A stretch of DNA of 64,000 nucleotides, from assembly GCA_040766135.1 (NCBI GenBank), contig JAXGRA010000003.1, positions 133,288-197,287 of the forward strand, written 5' to 3'. Every line of letters starts with the position of its first letter. Within the stretch, counting starts at the first letter, position 1. This document shows positions 42,575 to 50,729 of the stretch, one piece after another. Below the pieces are notes generated by a model. It had not been told where the DNA came from, did no database searches, and worked only from the letters and a program-made list of their open reading frames with translations. The stretch is from JAGVSV01 sp040766135. GTDB lineage: Bacteria; Bacillota; Clostridia; Christensenellales; Aristaeellaceae. The translations under genes were made by a program, and so were the position numbers.

Positions 42575-42987
42575 TGCACACGGATTACCCCATCGCAGCC
42601 GGGGATTATACGCGTGCCGGCGAAGCTTCGGCGGATATCAAGCGCCGCCTGCGCCAGCTGGGCGTAAGCCCTGAGTTGCTGCGCCGCGTGGCGGTGGCCT
42701 CGTATGAGCTGGAACTGAATTTGGTCATCCATTCGCACGGCGGCAACCTGATGTTCGAGATTGACAGCGAGTGCGTGCGCCTGAGCTCCAGCGACCGGGG
42801 GCCGGGCATCCCCGATGTTTCCGAGGCCATGCGCGAAGGGTACTCCACCGCCAATGAGGAGGCGCGCAGTCTGGGCTTTGGGGCGGGCATGGGGCTGCCC
42901 AACATGAAGCGCAACGCCGATGTGTTTCAGATAGAAAGCGAACTCGGCCGCGGCACCGACATCAACATGCTATTCGAACTGCAATAG
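42571..42987 (+). CDS. RsbW/SpoIIAB-like ATP-binding (anti-sigma/Ser kinase type) protein
   Basis: A 138-residue GHKL ATPase without a dimerisation domain. The N box is in YELELNLVIHSHGG, G1 is SSSDRGPGIPD and G2 is GFGAGMGLPNMKR. Proteins of this form act as serine kinases of anti-anti-sigma factors or as anti-sigma factors. No STAS-domain target is in the window. Its start overlaps the first DRTGG gene, and the hydrogenase gene follows 11 bases later, so a role in relaying a signal from the hydrogenase is likely. Confidence 0.85.
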   Translation: MMHTDYPIAAGDYTRAGEASADIKRRLRQLGVSPELLRRVAVASYELELNLVIHSHGGNLMFEIDSECVRLSSSDRGPGIPDVSEAMREGYSTANEEARSLGFGAGMGLPNMKRNADVFQIESELGRGTDINMLFELQ

Positions 42988-42998
42988 GAGAAGGAATA

Positions 42999-44312
42999 AT
43001 GACGCGGTTTCACTCCGTCCGTCTGGACAAGGACAAGTGCAAGGGCTGTACCAACTGCCTCAAGCACTGCCCGACGGAAGCCATCCGCGTACGCAATGGG
43101 CGCGCGCATATCATTGACGAGCGCTGCGTGGACTGCGGGCAGTGCATCCGCATCTGCCAGTATCACGCAAAAATCGCAATGACCGACCCCTTTGAGGATA
43201 TCTATAAGTTTGAGCACCGCATCGCACTGCCGGCGCCCTCGCTGTATGGGCAGATCCGCCACCTGGAGGATATCGGCATCGTGCTGGATGCGCTCAAGGA
43301 GATTGGCTTTACCGGCGTGTTTGAGGTGGCGCGCGGGGCGGATGTTGCCACCCGCGCCATTCAGCTGCGCCTGCGGCAGCCTGACCGGCTGCGCCCGCTG
43401 ATTTCCTCGGCCTGCCCCACCATCACACGCATCATCCAGGTGCGCTTCCCATCGCTGATTCACCATATCATTGACGTGCGCCAGCCGATGGAGATTGCCG
43501 CCGCTTTGGCCCGCGTGGAATACGCGCGCGAGCATGGCGTCAAGCCCGAGGACATCGGCGTGTTCTTTATCACGCCCTGCGCGGCCAAGATGACCTCCAT
43601 CCGCAACCCGCTGGGGCAGGAAAAGTCCGACATTGACGGCGCCATTTCCATGGCCGATGTGTTTGCGCGCCTGATGCCGCATATACACAGCACGGATCAT
43701 TCCCAGTGGCAGACGGACGCCACGCCGTATGGCATCGGCTGGGCCAACGCCGGCGGTGAAATCCACGCCGCCACGCCGCGCAACAGCATGTCGGTGGACG
43801 GGGTGGACAATGTTATCCGCGTGCTGGAGGAAATTGAGGACGGCAAGCTGACGGACCTGGATTATTTCGAGGGGGCGGCCTGCCCCGGCGGCTGCGTGGG
43901 CGGCCCGCTGACGGTGGAAATCAACTACGTGGCGCAAAACACCATCAAAACGCTGCGGGATGCATTGCCCGAAAAACACCCCAAGACGGCGGTGAGCGCC
44001 GCGTGCATGAACGCCGTGCCGCTGTACTTTGACCAGAAGATAAAGCCCATCCATGCCATGCGCTTAGACGAAAGCATTGCGGGTGCCCTCGACCGGATGG
44101 AGCACATGAACGCCATTTTGGAAAAGCTGCCGGGGTATGACTGCGGCGCGTGCGGATCGCCCACGTGCGAATCCTTCGCCGAGGACATCGTGCGCGGCTA
44201 TTGCACCGAGATGGACTGCATCCACCTGCTCAAGGCGCGCCTCAATGAGCTGGCGCTGCATATAGACAATCTGTTGCCTGACCCTACCGAAAAAGGCGAA
44301 GATAGCCAATAA
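42999..44312 (+). CDS. Sensory-type [FeFe] hydrogenase-like protein
   Basis: 437 residues. Two [4Fe-4S] motifs lie at Cys14-17-20-24 and Cys43-46-49-53 (CKGCTNCLKHC, CVDCGQCIRIC). The H-cluster domain has L1 SSACPTI (Cys139), L2 TPCAAKM (Cys194) and L3 ACPGGCVGG (Cys295, Cys299). A C-terminal Fe-S segment follows (DCGACGSPTC, Cys382-385-390). All four H-cluster ligands are present, but the proton-transfer Cys before the L1 ligand is Ala, as in group C sensory hydrogenases such as HydS. There is no PAS domain. GGAGAAGGAATA precedes the ATG. Confidence 0.85.
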   Translation: MTRFHSVRLDKDKCKGCTNCLKHCPTEAIRVRNGRAHIIDERCVDCGQCIRICQYHAKIAMTDPFEDIYKFEHRIALPAPSLYGQIRHLEDIGIVLDALKEIGFTGVFEVARGADVATRAIQLRLRQPDRLRPLISSACPTITRIIQVRFPSLIHHIIDVRQPMEIAAALARVEYAREHGVKPEDIGVFFITPCAAKMTSIRNPLGQEKSDIDGAISMADVFARLMPHIHSTDHSQWQTDATPYGIGWANAGGEIHAATPRNSMSVDGVDNVIRVLEEIEDGKLTDLDYFEGAACPGGCVGGPLTVEINYVAQNTIKTLRDALPEKHPKTAVSAACMNAVPLYFDQKIKPIHAMRLDESIAGALDRMEHMNAILEKLPGYDCGACGSPTCESFAEDIVRGYCTEMDCIHLLKARLNELALHIDNLLPDPTEKGEDSQ

Positions 44313-44345
44313 CGCGGCCCTTGTGCCGCTATACAAGGAGTACCC

Positions 44346-44681
44346 ATGCAAGTAAACGAACTGATCACCCTGCTGGAGGCCACCGTGCTGGCCCAGGGCA
44401 AAGAAGAAGACATCACCTGCGGATACACCTGCGACCTGCTCAGCCTGGTCATGGCGCGCGGCTGCCCGGGCATGGCCTGGGTGACGGTGCAGACGCACCT
44501 CAACGTCATCGCTGTAGCCTCTTTGGGCGACATGGCCTGCATCATTTTGCCCGAAAACATCACCATGGAGGAGCCCGTTTTGGCCAAGGCGCGCGAGGAA
44601 GGCCTAACCGTGCTGACCACCGCCAAAACGGCGTATGAAATTTGCGGCTTGATGCACGCCGAGGGCATTGCGGGCATCTAA
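44346..44681 (+). CDS. DRTGG-domain protein (second)
   Basis: A 111-residue paralogue of the protein at 42191: MQVNELITLLEATVLAQGKE, then CDLLSLVMARGCPGMAWVTV, LNVIAVASLGDMACIILPEN and LTVLTTAKTAYEICGLMHAE. Same fold and spacing, low identity. The ATACAAGGAGTACCC site precedes the ATG. It lies 33 bases after the hydrogenase and one base before the PHP gene. Likely the second adaptor of the same signalling unit. Confidence 0.78.
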   Translation: MQVNELITLLEATVLAQGKEEDITCGYTCDLLSLVMARGCPGMAWVTVQTHLNVIAVASLGDMACIILPENITMEEPVLAKAREEGLTVLTTAKTAYEICGLMHAEGIAGI

Positions 44682-44682
44682 C

Positions 44683-45363
44683 ATGCCGTTTTTCTACGAT
44701 TTCCACATCCACAGCTGCCTGTCGCCCTGCGCCGATGACGACATGGAGCCGGGCAATGTGTGCGCGATGGCGGCGCTCAAGGGCCTGCAGGCCATTGCCA
44801 TAACCGACCATAACACGGCGCGCAATCTGCGCGCCTTTTCTGTGGCGGCCCAGCGTCAGGGCTTGCTGCTGCTGCCGGGGATGGAGCTGTGCACCCGTGA
44901 GGAGGTGCACCTGCTGGCCTATTTCCCGCATGTGGACGCCGCCGAGGCCGTGGGGGCCCTGTGCCGCCCGCTGCTGGGCGATTTTAAAAACCGCCCGGAT
45001 TTTTACGGCCATCAGCGCGTTGTGGATGCCGATGGGCAGCAGCTGGCCGAGGAGGATGCGCTGCTCATCGGCGCGCTGGACATTGACCTGACTGCTCTGT
45101 GCGATCTGGTGCGTGCGCACGGCGGCGTGCCCGTGCCCGCTCATATCGTGCGCGGCAACGGCCTGGTCACCATGCTGGGCTTTGTGCCGCCGGACGCTGG
45201 CTTCCGCACGCTGGAAGCCCCGCTGGGCGCTATGGATGCCACCGGCTACCGCGTGCTGCACTCCTCCGATGCGCATAACTTGGGCGACATCGCGGAGCCC
45301 GAACACACCCTGCCCTGTGAAATGACCGTGCCGGATATTTTAGCGTGGATGCGGGGGGAATGA
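44683..45363 (+). CDS. PHP-domain phosphoesterase
   Basis: A 226-residue PHP protein. The metal motifs are FHIHSCLSPC (H-x-H), ITDHNTARN (D-H), PGMELCTREEVHLLAYF and the final LHSSDAHNLGD (D-x-H). The usual activity is hydrolysis of phosphoesters or nucleotides with three metal ions. The ATG lies one base after the stop of the second DRTGG gene and depends on coupling; the ribosome site is weak. Last gene of the sensory hydrogenase operon. It may make or destroy a small signal. Confidence 0.85.
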   Translation: MPFFYDFHIHSCLSPCADDDMEPGNVCAMAALKGLQAIAITDHNTARNLRAFSVAAQRQGLLLLPGMELCTREEVHLLAYFPHVDAAEAVGALCRPLLGDFKNRPDFYGHQRVVDADGQQLAEEDALLIGALDIDLTALCDLVRAHGGVPVPAHIVRGNGLVTMLGFVPPDAGFRTLEAPLGAMDATGYRVLHSSDAHNLGDIAEPEHTLPCEMTVPDILAWMRGE

Positions 45364-45380
45364 TATATAGCTGTTCGTTT

Positions 45381-47369
45381 TTACCAGTGACCTCCCAATG
45401 CAATGATGGGCACTGTACCAGCCATGTGGAACAATGATGTGTTCCACTTTTGATCTTTATACCATGCCTCAAATGTCACTGTCGCATCTTCAGACAGCAT
45501 ACGCAGCCAGGCATTCTCATCTACCAGCAATTCGTGCAATAATTCCTTTTCACCCATGCGCATTAGGCCGTAAATAAGATACATGCCGATATATACATTA
45601 CACGTCCATCGTTTTTCACGCATTAAATTTAAGATATTGTTTTTGGTTCGCTCATCCAGGCCTATATCAAATGCCAAAGGTAAGATATTGCCATGCTGGC
45701 TGATATGCTGTGATGTTTCACTGTCTCGGAACAAGCCACGTTCTTCATCATAGAAGGCTTGAATATAAGCTTGTACCAATTGATCTGCGCGGCCTGTAGT
45801 TGTCATTCCCAAGGCTTCCAATATGCGGTCAATGTCACGCCACATGCCTATGTAATAACCGTTGATTACGTTGTGACATCCCTTTCCAATAGGGATGGAC
45901 AACTCAAAATCATAATCATCCCGCATATTGGCAGGCCAGTCGACAAGGTTCCATTTTTCTGTCACGTTTTCAATCAAGCCATCAGAACGTTCATGCGCTT
46001 GGAAATACTCCGCTATGCCCATAATGACAGGCAGCATTTCGCAAAGGATGCCTTTATCACGCGTGTAAAGATAGTGCCGATACACATCACCAGCAAACTG
46101 CAAGGAATAGTCGGCGATTTCCTGGGAGAAAGAGCATACGGATTCTGACATCATACCTTTGCAGATTGTTACTGTTTCGGCTGCATCACGCAAAAACTTA
46201 CGCGGTAGAGCGATATCACCTGTCAACAACATGTGTGCATAACTGGCGAATGCTTCGTCTCCCAGGTACTGACCTTTTTCTCGATCTAAGGAATCCATGT
46301 ACTTGTCCTGTACGCCATACTTGATGGTGTTTGCACACAGGCGGAACACACGCTCCAGTTTTTCATCCATCTCCTGCGGTTTTAGCACTTCCTGATAGGG
46401 GTAGTGGCGGACAATTGCACATAGCGATGCATCCTCAACCGTTGCACCATTAGGCAGCTGCAATTCAATATATCTGAAAGGTTTATAATCATACTGTCGT
46501 AACGTATCTGTACCACCTGAGAGCAACCATTTTTCCTCATAACGGCAGTTGGCGCGCATGTCAAAGCGTACTCGGTTGTTTTCAAGCAGTTCCTGCCCTG
46601 TGCGTATGATAATAGCACTGCCTTTTACGCCTTGGGCACACGCTTCAAAATAACCAACAATCGCCTGACCGAAATCTAAATGTATCAGGCCTCCATCATA
46701 CCGGACAATCACGGGTTTGATACGATAGATATTCAATTGTTCTACCGGCTGTGCGTATAAACCATAATCCACATGTTGGCGAAGGCTGGCATTATTCCAT
46801 GCGCTGTCATCAAAGTCGGGATCTTCAAAAGCGGTTTCGGACGCTGCGCTGTCATACTCCTCTAAAAATTGGGTTTTATATCCTACCATCCCCAGTGAAC
46901 GGTAGCCGGTATGTGGTGCTACTTTCCAACTTTCGTCTGTACCCAGCGCAGTAATTCCATTTAGCACAAGCTCCGCAATAAGCCCATGGCGCTGATCGCC
47001 ACTGACCCACACGCGGTTAATAACGCCTTGATAGTATGTATGCACCGCAATTACGTTGCGCCCGGTACGTAAGAAATGCGAAATATCAATCGTATTATAA
47101 TAGTAATGCTGAGGGTTGCCGGGTGCAGGCCCTTGATCAACAAACTGACCATTGATATATAGTTTATAATAATCGTCTGCCGAGATATACAGTGTTGCAC
47201 GCATTCCTTTTGTTGCATTAAATGAACGGCGAAATAACAGGTGACTATTCTCCAACTTTGGATCGGGCTTCCAGGAAAGGGGTTGTAGTTCCTTGTGGAA
47301 AACGTTCATTGGCTGTAGTTCTGCAAAGCGATGGTCAGTAATCCATTTGGCGTTCCAAATACGTTGCAT
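45381..47369 (-). CDS. Alpha-L-rhamnosidase-like glycoside hydrolase (GH78)
   Basis: A 662-residue protein with an N-terminal beta domain (SHLLFRRSFNATKGMRATLY, ADDYYKLYINGQFVDQGPAP) and a middle domain. The catalytic (alpha/alpha)6 barrel includes DSLDREKGQYLGDEAFASYA, the position of the general acid Glu, and KWNLVDWPANMRDDYDFE. No signal peptide, so imported glycosides are the likely substrate. AAAGGAGAAACATC precedes the ATG. GC content is lower than in the left flank. Belongs to the block with the sugar transporter. Confidence 0.85.
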   Translation of the reverse strand: MQRIWNAKWITDHRFAELQPMNVFHKELQPLSWKPDPKLENSHLLFRRSFNATKGMRATLYISADDYYKLYINGQFVDQGPAPGNPQHYYYNTIDISHFLRTGRNVIAVHTYYQGVINRVWVSGDQRHGLIAELVLNGITALGTDESWKVAPHTGYRSLGMVGYKTQFLEEYDSAASETAFEDPDFDDSAWNNASLRQHVDYGLYAQPVEQLNIYRIKPVIVRYDGGLIHLDFGQAIVGYFEACAQGVKGSAIIIRTGQELLENNRVRFDMRANCRYEEKWLLSGGTDTLRQYDYKPFRYIELQLPNGATVEDASLCAIVRHYPYQEVLKPQEMDEKLERVFRLCANTIKYGVQDKYMDSLDREKGQYLGDEAFASYAHMLLTGDIALPRKFLRDAAETVTICKGMMSESVCSFSQEIADYSLQFAGDVYRHYLYTRDKGILCEMLPVIMGIAEYFQAHERSDGLIENVTEKWNLVDWPANMRDDYDFELSIPIGKGCHNVINGYYIGMWRDIDRILEALGMTTTGRADQLVQAYIQAFYDEERGLFRDSETSQHISQHGNILPLAFDIGLDERTKNNILNLMREKRWTCNVYIGMYLIYGLMRMGEKELLHELLVDENAWLRMLSEDATVTFEAWYKDQKWNTSLFHMAGTVPIIALGGHW

Positions 47370-47407
47370 GATGTTTCTCCTTTCATAAGCGCATAGACAG
47401 GGCGTGT

Positions 47408-48298
47408 TTATATTCCAAATGTTTCGGATATCTCTGAGTCGAACATTGCCTTATCTACCTTGACAGCGATTTGATGGTAACCAGGCAGATAGGCTGCATG
47501 TTTGATGACCGTCATGCCCAGCAAGGCATCAGCAGTCAGCTCTACTTCCACCAGTCCATTGCTCCAAGAGATGATATGGTCATTAAAAATACTAGCAGCT
47601 GCACACAAGTCATGAAAATACATGGCTTTTCCGCCGTTGCTGAAATACACGTCTGCCATAGGAAGAACCGCATTGAGTACTTTGTTTTTGGGAAAACAAG
47701 CGTAGACGATATCTTTTTTCATGAACAGGCCATTGGTCACATCACAGCCAACTGATCTATGAATGTTGGCTTTTGCAATGTACACAAGCGCGCTGGCATG
47801 CGGATCGCACATAGTGTTACTTTCCATATAGCCCAAGCCCGTTAGAGGGTTTTGAAAATTTCCCCCCATCAGCACAAGGCTGCGAAGGGCTTGTGCTGTT
47901 TTGGGATAAGCTGCAAATAATAGCCCGATGTTGGTCATTGGTCCAACTGCCAATAGCGTAACTTCACCAGGATACGCCATGATAGTATCATTCAAAAAAG
48001 ATAGCCACGTATCCTCCACAAAGTTTTTTTGATGCGGCAGTGCGTCCAATGCTTTTGCCTGCGGGACAGGTTTACGGATGCGTTGAGTAAGCAGTGTATC
48101 TTGTGCGCCAGGATAGATAGGCACTTCGCGGCCTGCTGCTATACACAGAGCGCTTGCCAGCTTGGCCCGGGCTATGGTATCACCATTTACTGTAGTGATG
48201 CCCAGCAAGTCACAGTCTTGGCGTGACAGCAAATAAGCCAAACTAACAGCATCATCAATATCACAGCCGATATCCGTATCAAAAATAACTTTGTACAC
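47408..48298 (-). CDS. Nucleoside hydrolase (IunH family)
   Basis: A 296-residue enzyme that splits the N-glycosidic bond of ribonucleosides. The calcium site is VIFDTDIGCDIDDAVSLAYL; LLAVGPMTNIGLLFAAYP and LVLMGGNFQNP are the following conserved loops, and AFNDPHASA-like DPHASALVYI holds a further contact. The start is GTG 48298 after AGAGAGGATTACCG. It lies upstream of the rhamnosidase on the same strand, 38 bases apart, likely one transcript. Confidence 0.88.
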   Translation of the reverse strand: MYKVIFDTDIGCDIDDAVSLAYLLSRQDCDLLGITTVNGDTIARAKLASALCIAAGREVPIYPGAQDTLLTQRIRKPVPQAKALDALPHQKNFVEDTWLSFLNDTIMAYPGEVTLLAVGPMTNIGLLFAAYPKTAQALRSLVLMGGNFQNPLTGLGYMESNTMCDPHASALVYIAKANIHRSVGCDVTNGLFMKKDIVYACFPKNKVLNAVLPMADVYFSNGGKAMYFHDLCAAASIFNDHIISWSNGLVEVELTADALLGMTVIKHAAYLPGYHQIAVKVDKAMFDSEISETFGI

Positions 48299-48418
48299 CG
48301 GTAATCCTCTCTAATGTGCGTTTCTAGTGCTAATTGAACTGAGTTTAGGAATATATTTTTTATATTATACCAAATTGTTACTGAGAAATTCAAGAAATCT
48401 GGCTTAAAAATACAAAGT

Positions 48419-48435
48419 GGGTGCAAAAATGGAAA
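48419..48435 (+). repeat. Left copy of a 17-bp target duplication of the IS30 element
   Basis: GGGTGCAAAAATGGAAA occurs here and again at 49672-49688, directly flanking the element. Confidence 0.75.
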
Positions 48436-48480
48436 CCCCAATTGCAACAATAAGTGAAACATACAGCCCTGTGGATGGTA

Positions 48481-48525
48481 GACCAGGCCGAGGCCTGGTC
48501 AGGCTGCCTCGGGCGAGCCCGAGGC
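48481..48525. repeat. Twin tight palindromes at the left end of the IS30 element
   Basis: GACCAGGCC-GA-GGCCTGGTC (48481-48500) and GCCTCGGGC-GA-GCCCGAGGC (48506-48525) are perfect 9-bp hairpins. The second also encodes the transposase C-terminus and is followed on the + strand by GATTTTT, as in a terminator. Confidence 0.7.
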
Positions 48526-49587
48526 GATTTTTGCGCTCTTGCCATTGAGGATGCGCCTGGGCAGATCGTTCAACCAGTCCTCGATGCGTTGGATGTCTGC
48601 GCTGGAGAGTTTGCTAATGTCCGTACCCTTTGGAATAAAACGACGAATCAAACCAATGACATGTTCGACTGTCCCACGCTCCCAGGCGCTGTATGGATGA
48701 CAGTAGTAGGTACTTGTACGCTTTTGGCCTGTTAGGCAGGATCGTTCCAGTGAACGCCAGTCGCTAAACTCAGAGCCGTTATCCATGGTAATGGATTTGA
48801 AACGCTTTCGGAAGGCCTTTGCACCTGACTTTCTTTCCAAACAATCTAACGTGTTCACTACTGATTCAGCCGTTGCAGACCGAAGGATCCTGACGATCAC
48901 TTCACGATGCTTCCTTTCCGATAATACCAACAGGCAAATTTTACTCTTTCCCCGGCCAGAGAGCATACAATCCATTTCCCAGTGCCCTGCCTCCTCCCGG
49001 GTGTTGGCTGCCTGCGGGCGCTCCTCAATGCTTTTTCCATCTCCTTTGAATGCCCGGCGTAAATGGCGGTATTGGGGTTTGCTGGGGCGTCCGCGACGAG
49101 GGAGGTGGCAAAGCTCAACGCCTGGAATGTACCCGCGCTCAATATAACTGTACAGGGTGCGGGTGCTGACGGTGGTTTCATAAGGATTCCCATCCCTGTT
49201 CAAGCGCATGATGATGGCATCCGGTGATTGCTTGTGGACGAGGATTTGCTCACTGACATAGTTTGCGAATGCGTGATCCTGGCCTATCTTGATGTTCCTG
49301 CCCTTGGCTGTTCCTTTCTGGTCATAATCTCTTTGGGCAACATCCGCAGAGTATGAATAGTATGGAGCCAGCTCTTTTCCATACAGAGGCCCCACACGGC
49401 CTCTCTTCAGTTCTCTGCTGATGGTGGCCGGACTGGATTCAAGCAGACAAGCTATCTCACGGATGCTGTGCTTTTTATACGCCGGTAAAGACTCGTTCTT
49501 CCTCACCAACATCTCAAGTTTTTGCCGGTCAATGTACGTAAGGTGTTCTCCTTTCTTGCGTTTCTTGGTATACTTCCACTGGCTCAT
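48499..49587 (-). CDS. IS30-family transposase
   Basis: A 362-residue transposase. HLTYIDRQKLEMLVRKNESL and SIREIACLLESSPATISREL form the helix-turn-helix region. The DDE catalytic core has HWEMDCMLSGRGKSKICLLV, SITMDNGSEFSDW and CHPYSAWERGTVEHVIGLIR, with RFIPKGTDISKLS following. ATG 49587 is preceded by AGGAGGATTAAC; the longer frame upstream has no site. Intact, so the element may be active. Confidence 0.93.
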   Translation of the reverse strand: MSQWKYTKKRKKGEHLTYIDRQKLEMLVRKNESLPAYKKHSIREIACLLESSPATISRELKRGRVGPLYGKELAPYYSYSADVAQRDYDQKGTAKGRNIKIGQDHAFANYVSEQILVHKQSPDAIIMRLNRDGNPYETTVSTRTLYSYIERGYIPGVELCHLPRRGRPSKPQYRHLRRAFKGDGKSIEERPQAANTREEAGHWEMDCMLSGRGKSKICLLVLSERKHREVIVRILRSATAESVVNTLDCLERKSGAKAFRKRFKSITMDNGSEFSDWRSLERSCLTGQKRTSTYYCHPYSAWERGTVEHVIGLIRRFIPKGTDISKLSSADIQRIEDWLNDLPRRILNGKSAKIASGSPEAA

Positions 49588-49671
49588 GTTAATCCTCCTG
49601 ATGTGTTTGTTCTGATCCCATCTTAACAGGGTTTGCATGAGCTTTGCTGTTTCACTTCATTCTACAACTCG

Positions 49672-49688
49672 GGGTGCAAAAATGGAAA
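49672..49688 (+). repeat. Right copy of the IS30 target duplication
   Basis: Second copy of GGGTGCAAAAATGGAAA, immediately after the element. Confidence 0.75.
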
Positions 49689-49699
49689 ATGAAAAAATC

Positions 49700-49728
49700 T
49701 TGACCATTGTTTATTGTTGTGCTATGGT
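49700..49728 (+). promoter_or_regulatory. Promoter of the sugar ABC transporter operon
   Basis: TTGACC (49700-49705) and TATGGT (49723-49728) are 17 bases apart, 12 bases beyond the IS30 target duplication. Confidence 0.65.
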
Positions 49729-49778
49729 ACTATCAAGTTTAATAGTTGCACCGGACTCGTATTCAAAAGGAGCAGCAT

Positions 49779-50720
49779 ATGCAGTATAAAGCTATTGGCC
49801 AACACAAATCTTCGCGCAAGCGGTATTTTAAAGCTGTGCGCATGCATTGGGATTTGCTGCTTTTGATGGTGCCCGTTGTAGTATATTATGTGGTTTTTGC
49901 ATACATTCCTATGTCGGGTATTGTGATTGCATTCAAGGAATTCCGATTGCTGGATGGTATTTGGAAAAGTCCATGGGTTGGTTTGAAACAGTTTCGTATA
50001 TTGTTTAATACTCCCAGTTTTTTCGAGGTATTGCGCAATACCGTAGTCATCAGTTCCTTGCGTATTGTGTTCGGTTTTCCGGCACCTATTATATTGGCAT
50101 TGCTGCTGAATGAACTACGTTCGCAGCCTTTCAAACGGGTGGTACAAACTATATCATATCTTCCGCACTTTCTTTCTTGGGTGGTGCTGGCGGGCATACT
50201 GATTCCGTTTTTATCTCCATCGTCAGGCCCCATCAATGTGTTGTTGGTCAAGATGGGGCTGAAGCCAATCTATTTCCTCGGCCAGCCCAACACTTTTGTT
50301 CCTACTATTATTGCTACGGGCATATGGCAAAGCTTTGGTTGGGGTTCTATCATCTATCTTGCTGCTATCTCCGGGATTAGCCCGGAGCTATATGAAAGTG
50401 CGTTGTTAGATGGAGCCAACCGTTTCCAACGTATGCGTTATATTACCTTGCCATCCATTGCGCCCACTATTGTGGTTTTGTTTATCCTGAATACCGGTAG
50501 CATCCTGAATGGCGGGTTTGATCAGATATTTAACTTGTATAATGATGCAGTTATGTCGGTGGCTGACATTTTGGATACTTATGTTTATCGCCGTGGTTTG
50601 ACCGGGCTTCAGTATTCCTTTGCTGCGGCGGTAGGCTTGTTCAAGAATGCCGTTGGCTTCATTTTTGTATTTGGCACCAATATGATTGCCCGTCGCCTTG
50701 GCGAAGCCAGCTTGTGGTAA
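49779..50720 (+). CDS. Sugar ABC transporter permease (LplB/MalF type)
   Basis: A 313-residue inner-membrane protein with about six spans. LLLLMVPVVVYYVVFAYIPM is the first. The EAA loop that contacts the ATPase is ELYESALLDGANRFQRMRYI followed by TLPSIAP. The group imports oligosaccharides of plant or uronate type. AAAGGAGCAGCAT precedes ATG 49779. No ATPase gene lies in the operon, so a shared ATPase encoded elsewhere must serve it. Confidence 0.9.
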   Translation: MQYKAIGQHKSSRKRYFKAVRMHWDLLLLMVPVVVYYVVFAYIPMSGIVIAFKEFRLLDGIWKSPWVGLKQFRILFNTPSFFEVLRNTVVISSLRIVFGFPAPIILALLLNELRSQPFKRVVQTISYLPHFLSWVVLAGILIPFLSPSSGPINVLLVKMGLKPIYFLGQPNTFVPTIIATGIWQSFGWGSIIYLAAISGISPELYESALLDGANRFQRMRYITLPSIAPTIVVLFILNTGSILNGGFDQIFNLYNDAVMSVADILDTYVYRRGLTGLQYSFAAAVGLFKNAVGFIFVFGTNMIARRLGEASLW

Positions 50721-50729
50721 GGAGGGAAC

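Larger units (their letters stand above)
48436..49671 (-). mobile_element. IS30-family insertion sequence
   Basis: A 1.24-kb element with one intact transposase. The ends carry related inverted repeats with the common core AAGTGAAAC (left near 48452-48460, right on the reverse strand near 49649-49657). It is flanked by 17-bp direct repeats. It sits between the nucleoside hydrolase gene and the promoter of the sugar transporter operon. Two tight palindromes lie at its left end. Confidence 0.85.
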
